Source: Antedon mediterranea (lineage: Eukaryota; Echinodermata; Crinoidea; Comatulida; Antedonidae). From it: a DNA stretch of 64,000 nucleotides. The stretch is from contig NC_092673.1 of assembly GCF_964355755.1 (NCBI RefSeq), positions 22,885,001 through 22,949,000 of the forward strand, given 5' to 3'. This document shows, in pieces, positions 46,439 through 57,889 of the stretch. Position 1 is the stretch's first letter. Every line of letters begins with the position of its first letter. Position numbers and translations under genes: made by a program. The notes beneath the pieces were generated by a model, which was not told where the DNA came from, searched no databases, and saw nothing but the letters and a program-made list of their open reading frames with translations.

Positions 46439-47615
46439 ACACCCCTTTCTTTGTCTGTTGATGGTATTACACCCCTTTCTTTGTCTGTTGATGGTATTAA
46501 ACCCCTTTCTTTGTGTGTGGATGGTCTTACACCCCTGTCTTTGTCTGTAGCTGGTCTTACACCCCTTCTTTGTCTGTGGGTGGTCTTACATCCCCTTCTT
46601 TGTCTGTGGATGGTCCGATGGTCCTACACCCCCTTTGTTGTCTGTGGATGGTCTTATACCCCTTCTTTGTCTGTAAGTGGTCCTATACCCCTTTCTTTGT
46701 CAGTGGTGGATGGTCTTACACCCCCTTTGTCTGTGGACGGTTTTACACCCCCTTCTTTGTCTGTGGATGGTCTTACACCCCTTTCTTTTTCTGTGGACGG
46801 TTTTATACCCCCTTCTGTGCCTGTGGGTGATCTTATACCCCCTTCTTTGTCTGTTGATGGTATTGCACCCCTTTCTTTGTCCGTTGATGGTATTACACCC
46901 CTTTTTTGTATGTGGATGGTCTTATACACCACTTTCTTGGTGTATGGATGGTCTTGCACTCCTTTAATTTGTCTGTGGATGGTCTTACACCCCCTTCTTT
47001 ATCTGTGGATGGTCTTATTTCTTTGTCTGTGGATGGTCTTATACCCCCCTTCTTTGTCTGTGGATGGTCTTATATCCCTTCTTTGTCTGTGGATGGTCTT
47101 CTCCGGCCCCTTCTTTGTCTGTGGATGGTCCTACACCCCCTTCTTTGTCTGTGGATGGTTCTACATCCCTTATTTGGCTGGGGATGGTCTTATACCCTCT
47201 TCTTTGTCTGTAAGTGGTCCTATACCCATTTCTTTGTCAGTGGATGGTCTTGTACCCCCTTCTTTGTCTGTGGACGGTCCTACGCCCCCTTCTTTGTCTG
47301 TGGATGGTCATATACCCCTTTTTTTTGTCAGTGGATGGTCTTAATTATACCCCCTTCTTTGTCTGTGGACGGTCCTACATCCCCTTCTTTGTCTGTAGAT
47401 GGCCTTACACCCCTTTCTTTGTCTGTTGTAGATGGTCTTATACCTCCTTCTTTGTGTGTGGATGGTCTTACACCCACTTCTTTGTCTGTGGATGGTCTTA
47501 CACCCCCTTTTTTTGTCTGTGGATGGTCTTATACCCTCTTCTTTGTATGTGGATGGTCTTACAACCCCTTCTTTGTCTGTGGATGGTCTTACACCCCCTT
47601 CTTTGTCTGGACCCA
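46439..47615 (+). repeat. 30-bp minisatellite, right part (about 39 units)
   Basis: Continuation of the 41600-41895 array, with units 29-33 bp long of the type CTTTGTCTGTGGATGGTCTT. Some units show GTTGATGGTATT instead of GTGGATGGTCTT. Long low-complexity frames across it on both strands (for example 46433-47344 and 46906-47628) come from the repeat and are not considered genes. Confidence 0.95.
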
Positions 47616-47989
47616 CTACTTTGATTGAATTAGACATTGTTTCTTGTATGATTAGGAAGGAAACCAAGACCTTTAAAGTGAAAGTCCACAGGTGGATGCC
47701 TAAACAGGTCTTGTACAGAACAGTATATGGTAGGTCCATGTCACTAATTTGAGGATTACTTGAATAATTATATTGAGATGTCTTTTACGAATTGATTTAG
47801 TTCGGATTTTGCTAAAACTTCAATGACTAGAGAAAATCGAGGAAAAGGATTCAGATGAAAGGTTTACAGCAAAGGCCCGGGCATTAGCATAAAAATGGAG
47901 TACATTTTTTTAGATGCAACGAAAAAACGATTGACACATCACAGTTTAGCAAACATGTCGGCATAGATGAGCTCAGTGATCTGTCATAC

Positions 47990-49206
47990 TTTATGCCTAT
48001 CCTATCACATCAAAAGTTAAAAATTCAAAATAATAATTCCGTGTCATTTATTTCGGTAAAAAAATTAGGTGTTATACCAATTAAACCACATACAGTATGT
48101 TCACATAATTATATATGTCAAAGGTTATAAAGTGTATTTCCAGTCATTTTATGTGAAAATGTTTCATTACTACAAATATAAATGTCTCTATTCTGAACAA
48201 AATGACACCAAAATCGATTGAAAATGATCAGTAGTTACTGAGATATACAGATAAGAGGTCAAAGGTCAAACTGGAAGAAACGTCATTTCCGGTCATTTTT
48301 GGTACAAACTTTTCATTAGAGCAAATAGAAATATGTGGTTTGTGAACAATTTAACACCAGAATCAAGTCTCTACTGTTTATAGTTGCCAAGATATGAACA
48401 CTTTTTGTTTTTATGGTGGCCATTTTTAAATCAAGATGGCCGCCACACCGGACGTTGGACACTTGGCACCCCCCGATATTTTGAATCTATATACATCAAA
48501 GAAACTTTGTGGAAAGTTTCATGCTTTGGTAATAAAGTGCACAACTTGGCTATTTTTATGGCGTTAACTGCTCTACTATAGTTCATTCGTCCATAGGCGC
48601 GCGGCCTATAGTTACTATAAGGGTTTTATTTTTATTACAAATTGCCTATTTAGGCCTATATTTTTTAATAAACTTTGTTTACAGATGGTGATGGTGACCA
48701 TAAACAAAAAGCAAATGCGGACAATAAAAGGGGCCCTCAAATACTATGATTTAGACAATAGGCCTATAGCCCCCAGATCTTAGTTACACAAATCAGCGCA
48801 CACATGCAGCTGGCCCCAGCCTGGCAAACAAACTCATATACCGAGGCTATATAGCATGGTTATAGTACGTAGTAGGCCTCTTTTGAAACAGTAAATTTCT
48901 GTATTCTAGAATTAAAATCAACATATTTTAGCCTTTCAATATAATAACAGACGTAGGCCTAGGCTACATTTAGTTTTGTCACACGACAGGGATAATAGCG
49001 ATAAATAAAGCATAATAAAGAAAATGTTAAGGCTTAAGCCGCCGGTTGATCACTGTTTTCGCGATATGAAAAAAATCCCAAGTCCTTATACGATGACGTC
49101 ACACATGTACCAGCACCCCATTGGCTGACTATGACGTAATGTAATTTTACCGTACCTTTAGCAAACGGAAGTTAGGATACGGTACCGTATCTTTAGTCAA
49201 AGCGAA
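47990..49206 (-). repeat. Right arm of the 9-kb inverted structure (element G)
   Basis: Reverse complement of the left arm 40238-41215, with extra sequence in the middle (about 48600-49040). Outer landmark GATACGGTACCGTATCTTTA near 49174-49193. The inner border is less clear because of substitutions. Confidence 0.8.
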
Positions 49207-49212
49207 AATTAA

Positions 49213-49381
49213 TACCGAAAACAAATTTGTATAATATTTTTTTTAAATGTCGCCCTCTACTCATGATGGGTGTTTCTAAAGCTAAGACCATGCAGAGAGA
49301 AAACCGCGCGCGCAAATGCCAAGGAAGACCCTACGAAATGGTAGTAGTATAGTGTGCACAAAATACAACTCAAAATCGTCC
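49213..49381. repeat. Partial TIR copy of element C
   Basis: ATACCGAAAACAAATTTGTA, CGCCCTCTACT, GGGTGTTTCTAAAGCTAAGA and GGAAGACCCTACGAAATG match the left TIR of element C (25740-25794 plus 26814-26985) without element D. No partner arm was found nearby. It abuts the right end of G. Confidence 0.8.
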
Positions 49382-50739
49382 GCGGTCCGGTCCCGATCGT
49401 CTGTTCCCCACATCAAATATACCATCTTATGGCACATGTACTCACACGCTTTTGTTCGTACCTGATGCTGTCCCGTCCGGGTACTGTCCGAAACCACTGC
49501 AACCTCCATGGACCATAGAATAGTCCATACCGTGTTGTACGCGGGATGATATGATAAGCACTTTTGTTAATCGACTGAAAGTCGCGTATTTGGAGGATTC
49601 TGTGTTCATTTCACTACCCAAGACGTTTAACTTATTTATAAAACTTTTTTTTCGTTCCTTTCTGCCGAATCTGTCATTTCAGCCGCCGGTTATGGGAATT
49701 TCCAAATTCATGAAACGCCAAAAAGGACAAAATATGTGTTCTGTTAAAGAAGAAGCCTTATATTAACTTTTATATATGCATATTCTGATATTTCTTTTAA
49801 TATGAATAATTAATTATTTCCTTTTTTACATTTGTTTGCTGCGTAAGATAATTTGTTTATTATAATGGTCATGTTGAGAATTAAAACTCTCCCTCTCTCA
49901 CCATACATTTGTCTTTAATTCTTCATTCCGGTGAAAACGCATAGTGACCGCGCAGAGTCACTAAACTTTTTTTTTAGTGTTTAAAATTCAGAAAAAAATG
50001 TGCGGCCCCTCAATAAACGTGAGTATGCCAAATGTAAGCACGTACCATTCAACGGTTTCGGAGAAAATACGTAAAAAATGCGAACAATTTAGTAGCATAA
50101 ATATATAGATCTTTGACCATGGAGTGGTTTGGTCACCTACTATTATCAATTTGAATAAATCGATTAAACAACTCTGTTCTAGACATTCCATGTACTTGAG
50201 ACAAAGGACCCAACCAAAATCACAATATTAATTAAGGGCTTCACGGGGTGTAATATAACCAGACTTGCCCCGAGTCTGTAGTTATTGTCGTTTCGATTTT
50301 TGTCAAGATTATACCTTATGAAATATATGCCAAAATATTCATCTTTTTATTAATATTAAAATGAAACTCAGACTAGTAAATATCGTGCCATTTGTCGTTG
50401 AAGCTTTTCTAGGTCTTAATTATCTTTCATTACAAACACTTTGCATAATTTATACTTCCAAAATATATTACCTTAATAAACTGTATTAGATTAGATATAA
50501 TTGGTGAAAACACACACCCTTGCTTTTTACACCTTTATGGATATTAAATTCATCTGTCCTATCTAAGTTAAGTTTTCCCTCTTACACCTGCGTCCCAACA
50601 ACCAACCACTGTGGTACATAACATAGGTTGTATATAGTTGACGTAACAACTGGCAAAACATGGTCGTCGAGACGCCAAAGAAGTGTAATTTTTGCCTTTT
50701 AAAGTGTTTATCCCAGGTTCGTAACATAGCCTATCGTGT
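49382..50739. other. Gene-poor stretch
   Basis: 49998-50105 is the second copy of the dispersed repeat at 35270-35390. No coding exon supported. Confidence 0.4.
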
Positions 50740-50830
50740 GCGGCTTATAAAAATAAGGCCATGTACATGGTTGCAGTCGCGTGCTCAAGTTAGTGTTTAC
50801 CAAGCAACCGACCGACCGACATAGTGAACT
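50740..50830 (+). repeat. Left arm of a 5.3-kb inverted pair
   Basis: AAGGCCAT, then GCAGTCGCGTGCTCAAGTTA, GTGTTTAC and GACCGACCGACATAGTG match the reverse complement of 56000-56090. Similar words (GTCGCGTGCTC, GACCGACCGACATA) recur at 50870-51003. The two arms may bound a mobile element of about 5.3 kb. Confidence 0.55.
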
Positions 50831-51003
50831 GTATAAGAGTATAACAAAGGCCAACAGCCATAAGTCGCGTGCTCTCAGAAAAAAATAAACTTTCAAAAAG
50901 TAATGTACTTTAAAACTTGTCTGTACATCAAAACAGTTCAAAAAGTACAGAAAAGCGATAAAACGCATAGTGATACAGGACCGACAGACCGACCGACCGA
51001 CAT

Positions 51004-51759
51004 ATTGAGTCGCGTCCACGCGACTAATAAATAAGGGTGAGCATTAATTTAGAACGAATAGTGCGTATACTTACGATATTGCAGTGCCAGCAACGTGTTA
51101 GTCTAGTAAGACTTCAAAATGTCAAAATTGTTGTAAACAGGTTGGCTCTATATGTAATGTAGACGAGGAAGAATTAAACTACACTCTGATGAAGCAAGGC
51201 ACACAGTTGATATTTTACTAAACGTAACAAGCAATTTATACAAAAACATCAACATAGCGTGATCAAATGTTTGCTTTGTACCATTGTCCTTGGTTAAAAC
51301 TAGGCCCAAAATTGATAAGAATTTCTGTGAAATCTTGATAATGATGTGTAACTTTACAAACTATCACATCCGTCACAAATTACAAAAGAACAAACATACT
51401 AATCTTCTTCGAAAACATGTAGCTTTACAAAGCAAAATAAATCGCAACAAAGGTCATATGTTAAATTTAAAACTCAATCTTTAATTAAATAATATCTATT
51501 AAGAAATATTGAATTTTCTTTTTCATAAAAACAAAATTACCAGTCATCCGACTTTCAGAAACTTGGTTTAATATCAAATTATAAAATTACAACTGTGGCT
51601 GATCGTCAAGACCTACGAAGTGCTGGTGTTACATTTGTTACAATTCTGCTACTGTTCTTGAATTTTCTCAAAATATCAAATTACTTAACTAATTGTACTG
51701 AATAAACAATAACAAGACTTTAAATCTCATATATTCAAAATGTTAATAGAATTAATTAT
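51004..51759. other. Stretch before the 51.8-kb LINE
   Basis: AT-rich with only short frames; the 66-codon frame at 51284-51484 is basic and unremarkable. It may hold further decayed LINE sequence, but no motif is convincing. Confidence 0.3.
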
Positions 51760-52430
51760 ATGGAAAGAATTTTAAAGATGGAAGACGAACGTTGGCCTAG
51801 GATATTACTGAAAACACTAGTTAAATTGACAGAGAACTTTAATGATCTATCATTTAAAATTTCATTTATGTGTTCAAAATATCATTGATAATTGTGGTAC
51901 ACATAATATTTTTTCTGATATTCGAAATGGTAATGATAACTTTGATGCCAACTGGGCTTCCAATACAAAAATAATTATGAAAGAAGATGGTAAATGTAAA
52001 ACGTCAATTGAATATTATATGTAGGCCTATATAAAAAATGAACCAAAACTTGAACAGTATCTACTTGATAAAATTGACTTTGAAGGAGCATCGTTAAAAT
52101 TTAAGCTGCGATTAAACACCCTTCCCCTTGAAAGAAAAACATCTAAATGGTCAAATGACCCTAATGCTAATGGTTGTTGTAAATTGTGCAACAGAAATGA
52201 AGAAACCATTATGCACTTTCTCTTAACATGTACGGTACCACTGTAGAAGAAGACAGAAAAGACCAAATTGCTAAATTCCAACTTTTGGAATGTAATCATT
52301 TTATTTCTATTTCTCTTTATTCAACAAAACCCTTCTTATTCTAGGAAATGACCACCACCTTTAATCGACAAATTCTGTAAATCATTGGCTAAATCTTTAT
52401 GGAAGAAGCGCTGTGCTATTTTAAACTACT
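51760..52430 (+). mobile_element. Decayed LINE ORF2 C-terminal fragment
   Basis: 51760-51888 reads M-E-R-I-L-K-M-E-D-E-R-W-P-R-I-L-L-K. 52031-52246 reads K-L-E-Q-Y-L-L-D-K and G-C-C-K-L-C-N-R-N-E-E-T-I-M-H-F-L-L-T-C. These are the same blocks, in the same order, as in 34124-34759 (-), but separated by stops and indels. The catalytic RT part is absent. Confidence 0.75.
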
Positions 52431-53469
52431 AATGTCAATGCTGTTGTGTTATGAATTGCTTTTCAACTTTTGTGTGTCATTTTGATTTCTGTTTAGTTAA
52501 TGTTCATACGTTTTTAAGTATCTTTGTTATTTTATGCCTTAGTGTTGAGCATTACACACACCGTTATACTCTTTATTTTGATTCATACCATGAAATTAAT
52601 TGTATTTATTTATTTTGTGTGTATCTAAACATTTTTATTTATTTTTATTCTTTTTAAGTTTGTTTTATTAATTTTTTTTGTAAGACTTATGTTTTGTATT
52701 TCACACTACATTCTATTATTTTTACATTTATTTTCATTCATTTTTAATTCAATAATTTTATTTATTTTTGTATGCTGTATTTCACACAACATTTATTTTG
52801 TTTCATTTTAAGTTATTATTTGGACGCACCTATATCATTAAAGTGTGCCACTGTTGTAAAAATGAAGCTTCTAGATGATTTCTACCCATAGATTTTGCTG
52901 CGAATAATACAGTTTTGTTTTCACTCCCGGCTGAACTGTCGTATTCTATAGTCACCTTAAATTAACGTTTAAGGATTTGGCATTATGGCATTACATAAGT
53001 GCATAATATGATTATCATCATAAAATAGTTAATTACCAAATTCCGATGTGATAATTAACCATAAAGTAGATCAGAGATTGTGCTTATGTAGCTCATTAGT
53101 AGCAAGTACATTTCTTTTTTATCAGCAAATTATTTACAATAAGATACGATAACATGTGCGTGATCAAAATGTTTGCTATGATGCCATTATCTTGTGATTG
53201 CTGTAATTTGATATTGATCCTGATAATGTAGTTCCAGGTACTGTATGAATTGTTGATTTCTTGAATAAACGGTTTTTAGACCTATAAAATAAAAGAGGGG
53301 AACACTGGCTTTTAGCCATAGGAATTTAGTTCCCTGTTGTGTTTCCATCCACTTACTTTGTGGTTGTTTTTCTTTGTTGATATTTTTTGCAATAAAGAAT
53401 TATTTTATAACTTCTAAAGTACGGTAGATCCTTTTCATTTGGTTTCATTGTTGGTGACAATTAACAATT
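52247..53469. other. AT-rich stretch; copy 1 of a triplicated block at its end
   Basis: 52430-52830 is T-rich. About 52980-53450 is the first, shortened copy of the block repeated at 55050-55700 and 56850-57400: GTAGATCAGAGAT, TTATCAGCAAA, GATACGATAACATG, TGATCAAA, GGCTTTTAGCCATAGGAAT and ACTTACTTTGTGGTTG. Confidence 0.6.
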
Positions 53470-53489
53470 AAATTATGTAAAACGTCGAC

Positions 53490-54444
53490 GACGGAGGATA
53501 TCACTTGTTGTGTCTGTACTTGGCCCACTTTTAATTTTAATTTATGTTAATGACCGGACAAATGTCAGCGAGAATCTTCAAGTGATATCCTTCGCCGACG
53601 ACACTACCTTATTTTACTCATCTTCAAAGGTTGACAATTTATTTACTACTGTTAACTATGAATTATCTAAGTTTAATGACTGGTTTATTTCAAATAAGTT
53701 ATTGATTAATACCCTCAAAACTAATTACATATTATTCCATACTCCTAATGATAAATTACAGATTGATGAAAACAAAGTGTCTCTAATGATAAAATAATTG
53801 AACGTAAACATGCAATCATCCTTTTAGGGGTTTACATCCAGGAAAATTTGCAATGGACCAGTCATCACAATTATAATTTATAAAAAGATAGTGGTATTAT
53901 AAATCGAATTAAACTTTTTTTTCCGGAATGTATTTTACTTTCTCTTTATAATACACTTATTCTTCCTCTCATTTCCAATATTGTAATATTATCTGGGCAT
54001 CTGATTATAAATGTAATATTGATACACTTATTTTGTTACAAAAACGTATTGCTAGAATCATTACTTTTTCCCATTATCGAACCCCATCCAAACCTTTATT
54101 GAAACAACTTAATATGCTTAGTTTAAATGATCTTTATAAGCTACTACAGACTGCTTCATCAGGTTCTACATTTATAGTAATTGTGTGTGTAATAATTAGT
54201 TATTATGAAATTATTTCATATAATTTTTTATTTATTAATAATAAACTTCCTCATTGTATGCTAGTAATGATTATAATTTGAGAATGACACGTTTATATGT
54301 TCCCTTTACAAGATTAACTAGAAATCAATTTTTTATTTCAATAGCTGGAACTTAACTATAGAACGATCTCCCTGTTAAAATAAAACTTTCTGTATCTTTA
54401 ATTACTTTCAAAAAATCTGTAAAACGTTACCTATTAGCCATTTA
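53490..54444 (+). mobile_element. Decayed LINE reverse transcriptase
   Basis: 53510-53797 reads V-L-G-P-L-L, I-Y-V-N-D, the catalytic F-A-D-D-T-T-L-F, F-N-D-W-F-I-S-N-K-L and K-T-N-Y-I-L-F. 54033-54150 reads L-Q-K-R-I-A-R-I-I-T-F and H-Y-R-T-P-S-K-P. 54361-54444 reads N-D-L-P-V-K-I-K and F-K-K-S-V-K-R-Y-L-L with a stop. The pieces are in different phases with stops between, so it is dead. F-A-D-D-T separates it from the Y-A-D-D LINEs at 22 kb and 32 kb. Confidence 0.8.
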
Positions 54445-55049
54445 AACTAAACAACTTACTTTGTCATGCTTAATATTTTATCACTTTCGGTTTTTAACAA
54501 GACTGCGTGCGTTTAAGTGAAAGATACTAAATGAATAATCTTGTGTTGAATATTTGTTGATAAGACTATCGATATTCATAGGCACAAGAGTCAATATTTT
54601 CGGAAAATAATTGGGCATCGTTGTCATTAATAACATCTTTAAAATTAATATCAAAAGGGTTAAAAATTAAAGAATTAAATCTATCAAAGTCAATTCTATC
54701 GTCACAAAAGTAATAGTGAATGATCAAACAATGGCCGGTTCAGTACAGAGTACGCGCATCTAACATACGGCAACAAAATGTTATCGTCCTTTAAATAGTT
54801 CACGTGTGTGAGGAGGAGGAAAAAAGTACGATCGTTTTGCTCATTGGTAGATCCCATCCTGGGGCGGGGAGAAATGTATTTAGTGTCCGAAACCCCCCTT
54901 GGCAGATCCTGGCTAGTAGTAAGTCTGTGAAAGATAATGTACCAATTCAGCTAAATTTAATTTATCGTATAATATAGGATCAAGGCTTGGGAAGGTGCAC
55001 TTTTTAGGATGGTGGAACTAAGTTTAGGAAATTAAATGGAGCTGAAGCA
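54445..55049. other. Gene-poor stretch
   Basis: No exon, repeat boundary or RNA gene recognised. Confidence 0.3.
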
Positions 55050-55700
55050 AATTTACTTTCTACAGTACCACTACAGTAATATAAATTACTGGCCATATGA
55101 AAACGTTACAAATCAAAATCTGAGTACCACTAGGCTTATTTAAAAAAAAAAAGGTAGAAAATATAGTAACTAAACTGATGTACAGTAAGTAAAAATCTTT
55201 ACCAAATTAATAGGAACTGTACTTGCTTAGAAACAACACCCGTTGATTAAATTTAAAGTAGATCAAAGATTTTGCTTCTATAGGTCATTAGTAACAAGTT
55301 CATTTGTTTTTTATCAGCAAATTTATTTATAATAAGATACGATAACACGTGAGCGTGATCAAATGTTTGATATGATGCCATTATCTTTCAGAGCTTACAA
55401 TAATAATTGATATGAATGCAGAATGCAGTTATGAAATGTCAACAAATTATGATTGCTCTTTAATTTTAGAAATTATTCCTGATAATGTCCTTCCATGTAC
55501 TGTGGGAGTTGTTCTTAAATAAATGTTTTTAGTTTTTGTTTTACCTATCAAATAAAAGAGGGGAACAATGGCTTTTAGCCATAGGAATTTAGTTCCTGTT
55601 TGTGTTTTCAGTAACTTACTTTGTGGCTGTTTTTTGTTGTTGTTGTGATGTTTTTAGAGAAAGAATAAAAATAAGAAAATCAAAACGTAAACATATTATC
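55050..55700 (+). repeat. Triplicated block, copy 2, with possible terminal exon
   Basis: Matches 56850-57400 and, less fully, 52980-53450. An acceptor-like TATCTTTCAG near 55391 precedes a frame T-I-I-I-D-M-N-A-E-C that continues about 30 codons to a TAA near 55520. A 3' untranslated-like part with AATAAA and GGCTTTTAGCCATAGGAATT follows. In copy 3 the acceptor AG is missing and the frame stops earlier. It might be the last exon and 3' end of a gene carried along in a duplication. Confidence 0.45.
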
Positions 55701-55775
55701 TTGATATACAATGCCACCAAAGACATTTATTAACTATAATTGCTGTACTGGAATTATGTTAATAATAGCAATTAT

Positions 55776-55796
55776 TATCATCATCATCATCATCAT
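55776..55796. repeat. (ATC)n microsatellite
   Basis: Run of ATC trinucleotides followed by ATTATC. No further feature. Confidence 0.8.
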
Positions 55797-55999
55797 TATC
55801 AACAACAGCTTTTGTTGAAATTGATTCAGTTTTGCTTAGATTCAAGTCGATGATTTTAATATACAATATACAGTAGGCCTATCCACTGTTATTTTATAAC
55901 GTCCAAAGTACGGTAGATCCTTTTCATTTGGTTTGATTGTAGGCGACATGATATTCAATAGACAGGTTACTTTTGTTAACCAATACAATGCGACATCAC

Positions 56000-56090
56000 C
56001 GAGCCACTATGTCGGTCGGTTGGTCGGTCAGTAAACACTATAACTTGAGCACGCGACTGCAGCCATCTATATGGCCTTGTTTTGTTGTGA
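56000..56090 (-). repeat. Right arm of the 5.3-kb inverted pair
   Basis: CACTATGTCGGTCGGTTGG, GTAAACACTATAACTTGAGC and ACGCGACTGCAGCCAT are the reverse complement of 50740-50830. Confidence 0.55.
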
Positions 56091-56379
56091 GATAATACAA
56101 TGATCTACTTATAGCTCCTTTTTTGTACTGATTTTCCACCACGTCATTTTCAGTCAAAAATAAGGATCTTACCAAATTTAAACCTCGGATAGATATTGTG
56201 TTCACGGACGACTCCATTAAATGTTGGAGGCCATCAAGACAACGGTCACAATTGGGACTTTTTATTATTTTACTAATTTTAGGTCGTACGTTATCTTTAT
56301 CGATTCTTGATCCCTTTTGTCTTTCTACCCGGTGGAGGTTGCAACTCTCTGATTGCTCTTGTTTATTTAGTGTTTTCAC
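56038..56379 (-). CDS. Unrecognised 113-codon open frame
   Basis: Open over 113 codons in AT-rich DNA, with a charged composition (K-T-L-N-K-Q-E-Q-S-E-S at the start, P-N-C-D-R-C-L-D-G in the middle). It overlaps the inverted arm at 56000-56090. No domain was recognised, and there is no clear splice border. It could be an exon, a mobile-element frame or chance. Confidence 0.2.
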   Translation of the reverse strand: MKTLNKQEQSESCNLHRVERQKGSRIDKDNVRPKISKIIKSPNCDRCLDGLQHLMESSVNTISIRGLNLVRSLFLTENDVVENQYKKGAISRSLYYLTTKQGHIDGCSRVLKL

Positions 56380-56849
56380 AGTATCAAGAAAAACTTATAA
56401 AGTGAACCACTAGGCCTAAGTAAACCAAAATCTTGTTCGCATTTACATCACTACAAACCTTTTATATGATGATTTTTACCGATAGTTTCAGAATGCCCGA
56501 TAAAATCATGTGCGCCATTATTCTATTAAAAACTTTCCCTTCAACAGGAAGTTAGCTAGGCATTATAGACAATAGTTTTATTATTATTTTATTTATTTAT
56601 GAGTATTATCATGAAAAAGTTAAAAGATCAGTGACCATTGATATACACTAGACTATTGTCTTCTTTCCGATTCCAGAAAACTTAGACACCCCCTTCAACT
56701 GTTTTTTCTTTTCTTCCATCCAGTTGTTTGATTTTTTTAAATCTATTTCTCCCACCTCTTCTTTGACGTTTTCATTTTTTATTTTGTTTTGGTTGTCTTA
56801 AGACATTTTTTAATAATTTGTATTTTTTGATTACAATACAGAAGGTACT

Positions 56850-57400
56850 GTAATATAACTATTTACTGGCCATATGAAAACGTTAAAAATCAAAATCTCA
56901 GTACCAATACTCTTAAAAGGTAGAAAATAGTAACTAGACTGATGTACAGTAAGTAAAACACGACACATTGATTAACCCTAAAGTAGATCAGAGATGTACT
57001 TATAGCTCGTTAGTAAGCAAGTAAATTTCTTTTTATCAGCAAAAGTATTTACAATAAGATACAGTACATGTGCGTGATCAAATGTTTGCTATGATGATCT
57101 TTCACAATAATAATTGATATGAATGCAGAATGCAGTTGTGAAATGTCAACAAATTATGATTGCTGTATTTTTGGAAATTAATCCTGATGTGTTTCCAGGT
57201 ATTGTGGGAGATGTTGATTTCTTGAATAAACAGTTTTTGTTAAACTATCAAATAAAAGAGAGTACACTGGCTTTTAGCCATAGGAATATATTTCCCTGTT
57301 GTGTTTACAGCCACTTACTTTGTGGTTGTTGTTTTTTTTTTGTGACATTTTTTGCAATAAAGAATAAAAATAATAAAATCAAAACTTAAACATATTATCC
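56850..57400 (+). repeat. Triplicated block, copy 3
   Basis: Direct copy of 55050-55700: GGCCATATGAAAACGTTA, ACTGATGTACAGTAAGTA, TGATATGAATGCAGAATGCA, GGCTTTTAGCCATAGGAATA. The 88-codon frame 57123-57389 is in another phase and is disrupted in the sister copy. Confidence 0.7.
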
Positions 57401-57889
57401 AATACTTCACATCATAAATTACCAATTCATATTTTATCATTAAAATATTTTAAATTCAACATGCATGAGATGGTGGACACGTTGAAGTCTGTCCCGCTCA
57501 TGCACATTGTCACTTTCTGAATCGCACCCTAGATTAATAATTCACACAGCACAAAGTCCCATTTCCAGTATTGCTTTGATTTTGTAGCTTACAAATATTT
57601 CAAAGTCAAAGAATACTCCGTGTATAACAAAATCAATGGCCGTAAATAGTTCCGAATTTTATTGTAAAAAAATAATTTGTCAGGGGCCGGGAAGCGATTT
57701 TTTTTTTCGTACAGAAGTTGGGGCCACTTATGTGAAAGATAGCCGAACTACTTCCTAAATATAACTAAACCTAACCCTCTAAATAATCTCTCTCACTATA
57801 AAGTAAAAAGAACTTGCTCATCGGATTCGAACTGTAATTGAGTGGAGTTGTGGCTGTTGAGTGGAGTTGTGGCTTGTTGAGTGGAGTTG
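57401..57889. other. Gene-poor stretch before the SINE
   Basis: No gene. 57838-57890 has a tandem triplication of about 22 bp (TTGAGTGGAGTTGTGGCT) built from the SINE's 5' end. Confidence 0.5.

Larger units (their letters stand above)
41891..46443 (+). mobile_element. Ty3/Gypsy LTR retrotransposon, nearly intact
   Basis: Complete structure: 155-bp LTRs (41896-42050 and 46284-46438), 5-bp target duplication ACACC (41891-41895 and 46439-46443), primer-binding site right behind the 5' LTR, gag-protease-RT frame, RNase H-integrase frame, purine tract and 3' LTR. Domain order PR-RT-RH-INT is that of Ty3/Gypsy (Metaviridae). The short LTRs, double zinc knuckle and lack of an envelope frame fit a Mag-like clade. 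I found no difference between the LTRs on reading, implying a recent insertion, into a minisatellite unit. Pol is split by a frameshift at the RT/RNase H border. Confidence 0.95.

Noticed and set aside
46433-47628. Long open frames of 240-303 codons across the 30-bp minisatellite
   Set aside because: Low-complexity translation, present in several frames and on both strands, changing phase with unit length. Repeat artefacts.
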